A stretch of DNA of 23,361 nucleotides from Brevibacterium picturae. GTDB lineage: Bacteria > Actinomycetota > Actinomycetes > Actinomycetales > Brevibacteriaceae. This document shows, piece after piece, positions 1 to 6,551 of the stretch; within the stretch, counting starts at the first letter, position 1; each line of letters starts with the position of its first letter. Position numbers and translations under genes: made by a program. Below the pieces are notes generated by a model. It searched no databases and was not told where the DNA came from. It was given only the letters and a program-made list of their open reading frames with translations. The DNA is taken from the NCBI RefSeq assembly GCF_030453725.1, contig NZ_JAKDJU010000031.1, forward strand, positions 1-23,361, given 5' to 3'.

Positions 1-70
1 GCCGCCGGGGGGCCCTCCTTTTCCCCGACCCCCTAACCCGGGGCGGGGTATTTGGGGGGGCCCGCCGACA
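1..70. other. Homopolymer-rich window edge, possibly low-quality sequence
   Basis: The first ~70 bases are dominated by runs of C and G of four to eight bases, unlike anything else in the window. No coding signal or clean hairpin is evident. This looks like a degraded read or contig end rather than biology, but I cannot prove it from the sequence alone. Confidence 0.4.
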
Positions 71-88
71 TTCATCCGCAAGCTCCGA

Positions 89-604
89 TCAGCGCGGGCC
101 GATGGTTCCGTAGGCCTTGCGCCACCGCAGCAATGGTTTGCTTCTATTGCTGTCGGCGCCGGCCCCCAGAGACACCACCTCTCCGACGACGAGGCTGTGA
201 GTAGCCACTTCGAGGATCTCCGTTGTCCGCAGCTCGAACCAGGCGATCGCGTCCGTGAGCACAGGCTGGCCCGAATGGGGAGCGGGGAAGGTGTCGATGC
301 CTTTGAGCGCACCGTAGAGCGGTTGGCCGGGCGCGCCCAGCCGCTCGGAGATGTCTCGCTGTGAGGAGTTGAGCACAGAGATGGCGTAATGGTCGCTCGT
401 CTCCAGCGTCTCCATCATCCGTGATCCGCCGTAGATGCTGACCGCCATGGTCGGCGGATCATAGGACACATCGAGGAACGAGTCGACGGTGATCGCGTGA
501 AGGGCATTGCCCCGTTTGGCTGAGACCAAAGCCACGGCCGCAGCAATATCGTCGCTGAGTTCGCGATAGCGTTCTGTGAGGGAATCCTCGTGAGTTCTGT
601 CCAT
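89..604 (-). CDS. Flavin reductase-like (FMN-binding split-barrel) protein
   Basis: A 171-residue protein of the flavin reductase-like family, whose members are FMN-binding split barrels that reduce flavin with NAD(P)H, often to feed a partner monooxygenase. The family pattern is visible in order: an N-terminal stretch with Ala-Val-Ala-Leu-Val, then Ala-Ile-Thr-Val-Asp-Ser-Phe, Val-Ser-Tyr-Asp-Pro-Pro-Thr, Ser-Arg-Met-Met, and Tyr-Ala-Ile-Ser-Val-Leu. A late Val-Val-Gly-Glu-Val strand also fits. The length matches single-domain members (about 160-190 aa). I chose ATG 604 because a -10-like TAGAAT (617-612) lies seven bases upstream, which suggests a leaderless start. ATG 613 would place the start inside that hexamer. 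No monooxygenase partner is present, so the substrate cannot be named. The 3' end lies next to the poor-looking window edge. Confidence 0.85.
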   Translation of the reverse strand: MDRTHEDSLTERYRELSDDIAAAVALVSAKRGNALHAITVDSFLDVSYDPPTMAVSIYGGSRMMETLETSDHYAISVLNSSQRDISERLGAPGQPLYGALKGIDTFPAPHSGQPVLTDAIAWFELRTTEILEVATHSLVVGEVVSLGAGADSNRSKPLLRWRKAYGTIGPR

Positions 605-611
605 GGCACTC

Positions 612-617
612 ATTCTA
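612..617 (-). promoter_or_regulatory. Putative -10 element of the flavin reductase gene (leaderless)
   Basis: TAGAAT read on the minus strand, followed by seven bases and then ATG at 604. This spacing puts the transcription start at or next to the start codon. No good -35 hexamer is visible at 16-18 bases. Confidence 0.5.
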
Positions 618-623
618 GGGAAC

Positions 624-629
624 TACAAT
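624..629 (+). promoter_or_regulatory. Putative -10 element of the DUF3039-helicase pair (leaderless)
   Basis: TACAAT on the plus strand, followed by six bases and then ATG at 636. No Shine-Dalgarno sequence precedes that ATG, which fits a leaderless mRNA. The element lies only seven bases from the divergent TAGAAT at 612-617. The -35 region is weak. Confidence 0.5.
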
Positions 630-635
630 GGAGCC

Positions 636-890
636 ATGACCTATCCAGCATCAGGTGGTTCAGCAACAATCGAGCGTGAGCAGTCCGAACAACGTGTTGA
701 ACCCGGAGACCACGAACGTTTCAGCCACTACGCACCCAAAGACAAGATCATGGAATCCATGGTCACGGGCACACCGCTGATCGCCCTGTGCGGAAAGGTG
801 TGGGTGCCCACCAGAGACCCCGAGAGGTTCCCTGTGTGCCCGCGGTGCAAAGAGATCTACTCAACGATGTCTGAAGGACCCAAGGAGTAA
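636..890 (+). CDS. DUF3039 family small protein
   Basis: An 84-residue protein of the DUF3039 family, which is common in actinobacteria and has no established function. The conserved core is easy to see: Asp-His-Glu-Arg-Phe-Ser-His-Tyr, then Gly-Thr-Pro-Leu-Ile-Ala-Leu-Cys-Gly-Lys, and a final Cys-Pro-Arg-Cys-Lys. The three cysteines, with histidines upstream, could bind a metal as a small zinc ribbon; that is inference. I chose ATG 636 because it lies six bases after a TACAAT -10-like element. An in-frame ATG at 603 would begin upstream of that promoter. The stop codon abuts the helicase ATG at 891 with no gap, so the two are almost certainly co-translated and may work together. Confidence 0.8.
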   Translation: MTYPASGGSATIEREQSEQRVEPGDHERFSHYAPKDKIMESMVTGTPLIALCGKVWVPTRDPERFPVCPRCKEIYSTMSEGPKE

Positions 891-2672
891 ATGGCCGCGG
901 AACGTCTCCCAGGGACCTCCGCTGCCGAACAGCTGCCACCGGCCTTTCCCGAGCGTGCCGCTTGGGGAACGGCCGGAAAGTTGCGCGCCTGGCAGGCTGA
1001 GGCTCTGGAACAGTATTTTCGGGATCAGCCGAAGGACTTTCTCGCAGTCGCGACACCGGGCGCAGGCAAGACGACATTCGCACTGCGAGTCGCCGCCGAA
1101 CTGTTGGCGCAACGAGTCGTCAACAGAGTCACCGTCGTTGCACCCACAGAACATCTCAAGGTGCAATGGGCCGACTCGGCCTCACGCGTGGGCATCAAAC
1201 TCGACCCCCAGTTCAAGAACGCTCAGGGCAAACACGCCCCCGGCTACCACGGTGTGGCCATCACCTACGCGCAGGTGGCCGCCAAACCGGTGCTCCACCA
1301 CAACCGCACCGCAGCAGGCCGTACTCTCGTCATCCTCGACGAGGTCCATCACGGAGGAGACGCATTGTCCTGGGGCGATGCTGTCCGGGAGGCCTTCGGT
1401 CCTGCAGTACGCAGACTCTCCCTGACCGGCACTCCCTTCCGATCGGATACCTCACCGATCCCGTTCGTCACCTATGCCCCCGACGAGAACGGCATTCGCA
1501 CCTCGGTGGCGGACTACTCCTATGGGTACGGACGTGCGCTGAAGGATTCAGTCGTCCGTCCGGTCTTGTTCCTCGCCTATGCCGGCGCCATGTCCTGGCG
1601 GACCAGAGCCGGCGACGAGATGTCGCACGTGCTCGGGGAAGAGACGACGAAGGACATCAATGCTCAGGCATGGCGGACGGCACTCGACCCTGCCGGCGAC
1701 TGGATCCCGGCAGTGCTCAAGGCCGCCGATCTGCGCCTGACGGAGGTGAGGCGGACTGTGCACGACGCCGGCGGGCTCGTCATCGCCACGGACCAGGACA
1801 ACGCACGCGCCTACGCCAAGGTGCTGCGCGAACTCACTGGTGAGGCACCCACGGTGGTGCTCTCCGACGAAGCGGGAGCCTCGGCGCGGATCGAGCAGTT
1901 CCAGAACTCCACCGACCGGTGGATGGTTGCCGTCCGCATGGTCTCCGAAGGCGTTGACGTGCCACGACTGTGCGTCGGCGTCTACGCGACGTCATCGGCG
2001 ACCCCGCTGTTCTTCGCCCAGGCAATCGGGCGCTTCGTCCGCGCACGCAAACGAGGTGAGACCGCCTCGGTGTTCCTGCCCTCCGTCCCGATCCTCATGG
2101 CTCTGGCGAACACGATGGAAGTCGAACGTGATCACGCCCTCGACCGACCGAAGAATGAGGACGAGAACGATGTCGTCGTCTTCGACGAACAGGCCATGGA
2201 ACAGGCGAACCGCGAGGAAGGGGCATCTGACCAGCTTGGCTCCTTCGAAGCACTCGGCGCCGAGGCGCTCTTCGACCGGGTGCTCTTCGACGGCGGCGAG
2301 TTCGGCACCGGCGGAGCGATCGGCTCCGAGGACGAACTCGACTTCATCGGCATTCCCGGCCTGCTCGAACCCGAACAGGTCCACGAGTTGCTGCGGACCC
2401 AACAGGCCCGTCAGGCGAAGCGGAAGACCGCTGCGGCACCGCCCGAGCCGGAAGCGCAGCCCAGCGAACTGGACCACCGCGCGATGAAGGAGGAGCGCAA
2501 CCAGCTCCAGAGCCTCGTCGGCGCATGGTCACGTCGAACGGGGACACCGCACAAGACTGTCCACGTCGAGTTGCGCAAAGCGTGCGGAGGACCGGCTGTG
2601 GCGCAGGCGACCAGAGAACAGATCCAGGCGCGGATCAAGAAGCTCCAAGGCTGGTTCGTCGGCAAGAAGTGA
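891..2672 (+). CDS. DEAD/DEAH-box superfamily 2 helicase
   Basis: A 593-residue superfamily 2 helicase-like ATPase. Visible motifs are Walker A Thr-Pro-Gly-Ala-Gly-Lys-Thr (about 55-61), DEVHH as Walker B/motif II (150-154), Ser-Leu-Thr-Gly-Thr-Pro-Phe-Arg as motif III (177-184), and in the second RecA lobe Val-Ser-Glu-Gly-Val-Asp-Val-Pro (motif V) and Gln-Ala-Ile-Gly-Arg-Phe-Val-Arg (motif VI, about 377-384). The C-terminal ~180 residues form an acidic and then Lys/Arg-rich tail, with a Lys-Thr-Val-His segment, that I do not recognise. AAGGAG (882-887) lies just upstream of the ATG, inside the end of the DUF3039 gene. The motifs resemble restriction-type or RadD-like helicases, but no methylase or nuclease gene is present, so a repair or RNA role is equally possible. 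The substrate is unknown. Confidence 0.85.
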   Translation: MAAERLPGTSAAEQLPPAFPERAAWGTAGKLRAWQAEALEQYFRDQPKDFLAVATPGAGKTTFALRVAAELLAQRVVNRVTVVAPTEHLKVQWADSASRVGIKLDPQFKNAQGKHAPGYHGVAITYAQVAAKPVLHHNRTAAGRTLVILDEVHHGGDALSWGDAVREAFGPAVRRLSLTGTPFRSDTSPIPFVTYAPDENGIRTSVADYSYGYGRALKDSVVRPVLFLAYAGAMSWRTRAGDEMSHVLGEETTKDINAQAWRTALDPAGDWIPAVLKAADLRLTEVRRTVHDAGGLVIATDQDNARAYAKVLRELTGEAPTVVLSDEAGASARIEQFQNSTDRWMVAVRMVSEGVDVPRLCVGVYATSSATPLFFAQAIGRFVRARKRGETASVFLPSVPILMALANTMEVERDHALDRPKNEDENDVVVFDEQAMEQANREEGASDQLGSFEALGAEALFDRVLFDGGEFGTGGAIGSEDELDFIGIPGLLEPEQVHELLRTQQARQAKRKTAAAPPEPEAQPSELDHRAMKEERNQLQSLVGAWSRRTGTPHKTVHVELRKACGGPAVAQATREQIQARIKKLQGWFVGKK

Positions 2673-2696
2673 GGCCGGTCCCTGCCGGTAAACCGT

Positions 2697-2736
2697 CCTC
2701 ACATCGCAGAGAACACCCTCACATCGGATAGAACAC
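2697..2736. repeat. 20-bp tandem duplication across the pncB stop codon
   Basis: Two adjacent 20-bp units (2697-2716 and 2717-2736) share 18 of 20 bases. Both begin CCTCACATCG and end AGAACAC. The second unit contains the pncB stop codon and its last codons; the first lies in the 46-bp gap between the convergent helicase and pncB genes. Confidence 0.75.
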
Positions 2737-4038
2737 TGTGGGGATAGCCGGTTCGCCGTCCTGCATGCGCCTGGCTGAACGAGGCAGCTCGGCCAGGGAC
2801 TCGTCGTGCCGGGCACAGGCCTTCGTGACGCCGTCGGCACCGATATACGATTCGTCGATCTCACCATCGACCACGAGGTCAACGGTCAGCGAACGACCAT
2901 CGCCGAGATCCCCGGGCAGAGTCGGGATGCCGACGGCCTCTTCGACCGCGATCGCACCGTCGATGAGGCGCAAGGCGTCCTTGTGACCGCCACGTGAGGG
3001 TTTGCCGGTGGAGTTCTTCGCCACCGAGGTCCAGGCCCCCGACTCGTCGGCACGGGCCACAAGCTTGTATACCAGCCCGGCGGCCGGAGCACCCGAGCCG
3101 GTGACCACTCGCGTTCCGACACCGTAGGAATCCACGGGGGAGGCGGCGAGAGCAGCGATCGCATATTCGTCGAGGTCACTGGTGACCGTGATGTTGGTGT
3201 CATGAGCGCCGAGACGGTCGAGGCCGGCCCGGACCTCGCTGGCCTGTTCGATGAGGTCCCCCGAGTCGATGCGCACCCCACCCAGATTCTCACCAGCCAA
3301 ACGGATAGCCGTCGCCAAGGCCTCTTCGACGTCATAGGTGTCCAGGAGCAGAGTCGTGTCGGTGCCCAAAGATCTGAGCTGGGCGGCGAAGGCCTCCTGC
3401 TCCGAATCGTGGAGCAGCGTGAAGGAATGAGCGGAGGTGCCGATCGTGGGCAGGCCATACTTGAATCCGGCGGCGAGGTTCGACGTCGAGGCGAACCCGC
3501 CGATGACAGCGGCCCTGGCGGCGGCGACAGCGGCATGTTCGTTGGTGCGGCGGCCACCCATCTCCGCGCAGGGTCGATCTCCTGCAGCCTGGGCCATGCG
3601 CGAGGCCGCCGAGGCAACCGCACTGTCGTAGTTCATCGCCGAGAGGATGAGCGTTTCGAGGATGACCCCTTCCGCGAAGGTGGACTCGATCGTCATCAGC
3701 GGGGAGCCGGGAAAGTAGATCTCGCCCTCCGCATATCCTCGGATGCTGCCGGAGAAGGAGTAGTCGGCCAACCAGTCAATGGTTCTCGAATCGACGATCT
3801 GCTCACGGCTGAGGAACGAGAGCTCCTCATCGCCGAAGCGGAAATCCCTGAGCATCTCGAGGATGCGGCCGGTGCCGGCGACAACTCCGTAGCGGCGACC
3901 GGCGGGCAGGCTGCGACCGAAGACTTCGAACAGGCTCCTACGGTGAGCGGCACCCGATTCCAGCGCCGCCTGGACCATTGTCAATTCGTATTGATCCGTG
4001 TAAAAAGCCGTCGATCCGGTCCGTGTGAGATCACTCAT
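2719..4038 (-). CDS. pncB: Nicotinate phosphoribosyltransferase
   Basis: A 439-residue NAPRTase. It converts nicotinate, PRPP and ATP to nicotinate mononucleotide in the Preiss-Handler NAD salvage pathway in the cytoplasm. Visible signatures are the N-terminal Thr-Asp-Gln-Tyr-Glu-Leu-Thr-Met (14-21), Phe-Glu-Val-Phe-Gly-Arg, Gly-Gly-Arg-Arg-Thr (161-165), Gly-Thr-Ser-Ala-His-Ser-Phe (200-206) with His204 at the family's phosphorylated histidine, and Val-Arg-Ile-Asp-Ser-Gly-Asp-Leu. Length is normal for the family. The start is ATG 4038, seven bases after a TAGTAT -10-like hexamer. It is divergent from clpS, as in M. tuberculosis (pncB1 Rv1330c next to clpS Rv1331). A tandem duplication overlaps its stop codon. 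Confidence 0.95.
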   Translation of the reverse strand: MSDLTRTGSTAFYTDQYELTMVQAALESGAAHRRSLFEVFGRSLPAGRRYGVVAGTGRILEMLRDFRFGDEELSFLSREQIVDSRTIDWLADYSFSGSIRGYAEGEIYFPGSPLMTIESTFAEGVILETLILSAMNYDSAVASAASRMAQAAGDRPCAEMGGRRTNEHAAVAAARAAVIGGFASTSNLAAGFKYGLPTIGTSAHSFTLLHDSEQEAFAAQLRSLGTDTTLLLDTYDVEEALATAIRLAGENLGGVRIDSGDLIEQASEVRAGLDRLGAHDTNITVTSDLDEYAIAALAASPVDSYGVGTRVVTGSGAPAAGLVYKLVARADESGAWTSVAKNSTGKPSRGGHKDALRLIDGAIAVEEAVGIPTLPGDLGDGRSLTVDLVVDGEIDESYIGADGVTKACARHDESLAELPRSARRMQDGEPAIPTVFYPM

Positions 4039-4045
4039 AGGCGCG

Positions 4046-4051
4046 ATACTA
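4046..4051 (-). promoter_or_regulatory. Putative -10 element of pncB (leaderless)
   Basis: TAGTAT on the minus strand, seven bases before the pncB ATG at 4038. No Shine-Dalgarno sequence lies in those seven bases. The -35 region is unclear. Confidence 0.5.
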
Positions 4052-4055
4052 CGTC

Positions 4056-4084
4056 ACGACAGCGTCAGTGTTCTGCCGTAAGGT
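4056..4084 (+). promoter_or_regulatory. Putative promoter of the clpS-rdgB operon (leaderless)
   Basis: ACGACA (4056-4061, resembling TTGACA) is separated by 17 bases from TAAGGT (4079-4084). Six bases later comes the clpS GTG at 4091. The geometry is that of a leaderless sigma-70-type promoter. It starts five bases from the divergent pncB -10 element. Confidence 0.5.
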
Positions 4085-4090
4085 GGAAAC

Positions 4091-4396
4091 GTGAGCAATC
4101 CAACGACTCCAGTTCTGGAGCCGGAGGTCGACATTCGACCGGCGACAGAACAGGCAAAGCCATGGAAAACCGTCGTCTTCAACGACCCCGTCAATCTCAT
4201 GAGCTACGTCAGCTACGTCTTCCAGGCCTACTTCGGGTATTCGACCGAGAAGGCTCACTCGCTGATGCTCGAAGTCCATGAGAACGGCCGCTCCGTCGTT
4301 GCCACGGGCGGCCGCGAAGCCATGGAGAGGGACACCCAAGCCATGCACGAATACGGCCTGTGGGCCGCGTGCCAACCGGAAACAGGATCTGACTGA
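4091..4396 (+). CDS. clpS: ATP-dependent Clp protease adaptor ClpS
   Basis: A 101-residue ClpS. It binds proteins with bulky hydrophobic N-terminal residues and hands them to the ClpC/ClpA-ClpP protease (N-end rule pathway). The core is clear: Pro-Trp-Lys-Thr-Val-Val-Phe-Asn-Asp-Pro-Val-Asn (24-35), then a helix ending Leu-Met-Leu-Glu-Val-His-Glu-Asn-Gly (58-66). Asn31, Asp32 and His63 correspond to the N-degron pocket residues known in E. coli ClpS (Asn34, Asp35, His66). The ~22-residue N-terminal tail is flexible, as is usual. The start is GTG 4091, six bases after a -10-like hexamer, with no Shine-Dalgarno sequence. The DUF2017 gene follows after three bases. Confidence 0.95.
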   Translation: MSNPTTPVLEPEVDIRPATEQAKPWKTVVFNDPVNLMSYVSYVFQAYFGYSTEKAHSLMLEVHENGRSVVATGGREAMERDTQAMHEYGLWAACQPETGSD

Positions 4397-4399
4397 CAC

Positions 4400-4975
4400 A
4401 TGGCAGCCATCGACGCGAGTGGGGACGAGGTCGTCCTCAGACTCGAGGACAACGAACGATCCCTCATGCTCACCGTCTTTACCGACCTGGCGGCACTGCT
4501 GGCAGAAGACGACGACAACGACGGACGCCCCGATTCGGAGAACTGGGAAGCACGTCTCGGGCTGGTCGAACGGCCACGACCCCAGGACCCGGCCCTGCTG
4601 CGCCTGTTTCCCGACGTCGACCCCCTCGACGAGGAGCGTTCACAGGAGTTCCGGCGTCTCACCGAATTCGATCTCCAGCAGGCGAAGGCCCACAATGTGC
4701 GAATCGTCCTCAACGGACTCGCCAAGGGCCCTTCGATCGCTTTGAGCCACGATGAGGTCCTGGCGTGGATGAAAGGGCTCAACGACCTGCGCCTGGTCCT
4801 GGCCGTGCGCATGGGCATCGACACCGAGGATTCCCAGGAAGCGAAATACGCTCACCGAGACGAACTCGAGGAGTCCGAAGAGCTCACACTGACCCTGTAC
4901 GACTTCCTGACTTGGATTCAGGACAGGCTCACCACAACCTTGCTCAGCGAACTGCCGGGGGACGACGACACATGA
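4400..4975 (+). CDS. DUF2017 family protein
   Basis: A 191-residue acidic, apparently soluble protein of the DUF2017 family. It is found next to clpS in many actinobacteria (Rv1332 in M. tuberculosis) and its biochemical function is not established. Visible traits are an N-terminal Leu-Glu-Asp-Asn-Glu-Arg segment followed by a hydrophobic helix, a run Asp-Asp-Asp-Asn-Asp (about 35-40), Leu-Phe-Pro-Asp-Val (71-75), and a helical C-terminal half with Trp-Met-Lys-Gly-Leu-Asn-Asp-Leu-Arg-Leu. There is no signal peptide or membrane segment. It is three bases downstream of clpS and overlaps the next gene by four bases (ATGA), so its expression is tied to ClpS. A role as a ClpS partner or regulator is inferred from gene order alone. 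Confidence 0.85.
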   Translation: MAAIDASGDEVVLRLEDNERSLMLTVFTDLAALLAEDDDNDGRPDSENWEARLGLVERPRPQDPALLRLFPDVDPLDEERSQEFRRLTEFDLQQAKAHNVRIVLNGLAKGPSIALSHDEVLAWMKGLNDLRLVLAVRMGIDTEDSQEAKYAHRDELEESEELTLTLYDFLTWIQDRLTTTLLSELPGDDDT

Positions 4976-5793
4976 AACTCACTGCCATCGGCACCGCCGG
5001 TTCCTTCCCCGGACCCAATTCCGCAGCCAGCTGCTATCTCATCGAAACCGATGAGGAGTCACCGACACGCATCGTGCTCGACCTCGGATCCGGGGCACTG
5101 TCCCCGCTGCAGCGCGCCGTCGACACGGATGGGCTGACCGCGGTCGTGCTCAGTCATCTGCATCCCGACCACTGCATGGACATGACCGGTCTGTACGTCA
5201 AGCACTGCTATGACCCGAAGTTCTTCAACGGCAACATCTCCGACACCGGGTCGATTCGCACCAGGACGAGCGTCTTCGCCCCGGCCGGCGCCCAAGAACG
5301 GCTGACCCGGGCCTACTACACGGCCCCCGGAAAGTCCCCAGTCGCCGCCAGCGGAAACGACACCGACCTCAGTCATGCCTTCGACTTCGCCGACCTCGAC
5401 CACGGAATCAGCCACCAGATCGGAAGTCTGCGGGTCGAATCCTTCCTCGTCGACCATCCGGTCGAGGCCTACGCCCTGCGGATCACAGACGACAAGGGGG
5501 CAGTGATCACCTACTCCGGTGACAGCGACGAATGCGACAACCTCATCGCGGCAGCACGCGGGGCAGACCTGTTCCTCTGCGAAGCAGCCTTCCAAGAAGA
5601 CCGCGACAGTGCTCGCGGCATCCACCTCACCGGCAAACGCGCCGGGCGCGTGGCCCAGGCGGCAGACTCCAAGTCCCTCGTCCTCACCCACATTCCCTCC
5701 TGGACGGACTGCTCCATCGTCCGCGGCGAAGCCGCCCGCGAATACAGGGGGCCCATCGAACTGGCCAAACCAGGCAACAGCTGGAGCGTATGA
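4972..5793 (+). CDS. MBL-fold metallohydrolase (Rv1339-like)
   Basis: A 273-residue metallo-beta-lactamase-fold hydrolase. The metal motif Ser-His-Leu-His-Pro-Asp-His-Cys-Met-Asp carries His62, His64, Asp66 and His67. Later ligands are likely the His in Val-Asp-His-Pro-Val-Glu, the Asp in Tyr-Ser-Gly-Asp-Ser-Asp, and the His in Leu-Thr-His-Ile-Pro. The N-terminus Lys-Leu-Thr-Ala-Ile-Gly-Thr-Ala-Gly-Ser and the pattern Gly-Asp-Ser-Asp...Cys-Glu-Ala resemble the RNase Z/phosphodiesterase branch. The gene order before rph and rdgB matches M. tuberculosis Rv1339, reported as an atypical cyclic-nucleotide phosphodiesterase. Activity on cAMP here is inference; RNase Z-like activity is the main alternative. 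The ATG at 4972 overlaps the DUF2017 stop by four bases. Upstream in-frame starts lie inside DUF2017 and are unlikely. Confidence 0.85.
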   Translation: MKLTAIGTAGSFPGPNSAASCYLIETDEESPTRIVLDLGSGALSPLQRAVDTDGLTAVVLSHLHPDHCMDMTGLYVKHCYDPKFFNGNISDTGSIRTRTSVFAPAGAQERLTRAYYTAPGKSPVAASGNDTDLSHAFDFADLDHGISHQIGSLRVESFLVDHPVEAYALRITDDKGAVITYSGDSDECDNLIAAARGADLFLCEAAFQEDRDSARGIHLTGKRAGRVAQAADSKSLVLTHIPSWTDCSIVRGEAAREYRGPIELAKPGNSWSV

Positions 5794-5828
5794 CTGCCTC
5801 CAGAACCGACAACCGAAAGAGGCACACA

Positions 5829-6551
5829 GTGCGCGCAGACGGACGACTCGTCGATGAACTCCGCGAAGTCACAATCACCCGCAACTGGATCAACACCGCC
5901 GAAGGATCCGCCCTGGTGGAATTCGGCAACACCCGCGTCCTGGTCGCGGCCTCATTGACCGCGGGCGTACCGCGCTGGCTCAAGGGTCAGGGCCGCGGCT
6001 GGGTCACCGCCGAATACGCGATGCTGCCGCGGGCCACCGACTCTCGCAACACCCGCGAGTCCGTCAAGGGCAAACTCGGCGGACGCACACATGAGATCTC
6101 CCGCCTCATCGGTCGCAGCCTGCGTGCCGTCATCGACCTCGAGAAGCTCAGCGAGAACACCCTCGTCCTCGACTGCGACGTCCTCCAGGCCGACGGCGGC
6201 ACTCGCACTGCATCGATCACGGGCGCCTATGTGGCTCTGGCCGATGCGATCGACAAGGGCCGCTCGACCGGCATCATCCCCGCAGCGAACAACCCGATCA
6301 AGGATTCGATCGCGGCCATCAGCGTCGGCATCGTCGACGGCGAACCGGTCCTCGACCTGCCCTACGTCGAAGACTCGAGTGCCGAAACCGACATGAACGT
6401 CGTCATGACCGGCAGCGGAGCATTCGTCGAGGTCCAGGGCACAGCCGAAGGCGCACCCTTCGATCGTGCGGAGCTGGGCCACCTGCTCGACCTCGCGGCC
6501 AAGGGCTGCACCGACCTCACCCGCATCCAGACCGAGGTCCTGGACAAATGA
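5829..6551 (+). CDS. rph: Ribonuclease PH
   Basis: A 240-residue RNase PH, the phosphate-dependent 3'-to-5' exonuclease that trims tRNA precursors. Family blocks are plain: Arg-Asn-Trp near residue 18, Glu-Phe-Gly-Asn-Thr-Arg-Val-Leu, Gly-Val-Pro-Arg-Trp-Leu-Lys-Gly-Gln-Gly, Gly-Gly-Arg-Thr-His-Glu-Ile with Arg86 at the phosphate-binding position, and Cys-Asp-Val-Leu-Gln-Ala-Asp-Gly-Gly-Thr-Arg-Thr. I chose GTG 5829 because AGAGG (5818-5822) sits six bases upstream and the product then aligns residue-for-residue with the E. coli N-terminus (Met-Arg-x-x-Gly-Arg). The alternative ATG 5790 would add 13 residues and overlap the upstream stop as ATGA, a pattern used elsewhere in this operon, so it remains possible. 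The 3' end overlaps rdgB by four bases. Confidence 0.95.
   Translation: MRADGRLVDELREVTITRNWINTAEGSALVEFGNTRVLVAASLTAGVPRWLKGQGRGWVTAEYAMLPRATDSRNTRESVKGKLGGRTHEISRLIGRSLRAVIDLEKLSENTLVLDCDVLQADGGTRTASITGAYVALADAIDKGRSTGIIPAANNPIKDSIAAISVGIVDGEPVLDLPYVEDSSAETDMNVVMTGSGAFVEVQGTAEGAPFDRAELGHLLDLAAKGCTDLTRIQTEVLDK

Noticed and set aside
891..2672. Helicase as part of a restriction or phage-defence island
   Set aside because: No methylase, nuclease, toxin or integrase gene is nearby, and the neighbours are housekeeping genes.
2673..2696. CCGG-centred hairpin between helicase and pncB
   Set aside because: Only four to five pairs form around the CCGG repeats and no U tract follows; too weak to call a terminator.
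3202..4281. Long plus-strand frame opposite pncB running into clpS
   Set aside because: It runs antisense to an intact pncB and crosses the promoter region; no motif or ribosome site.
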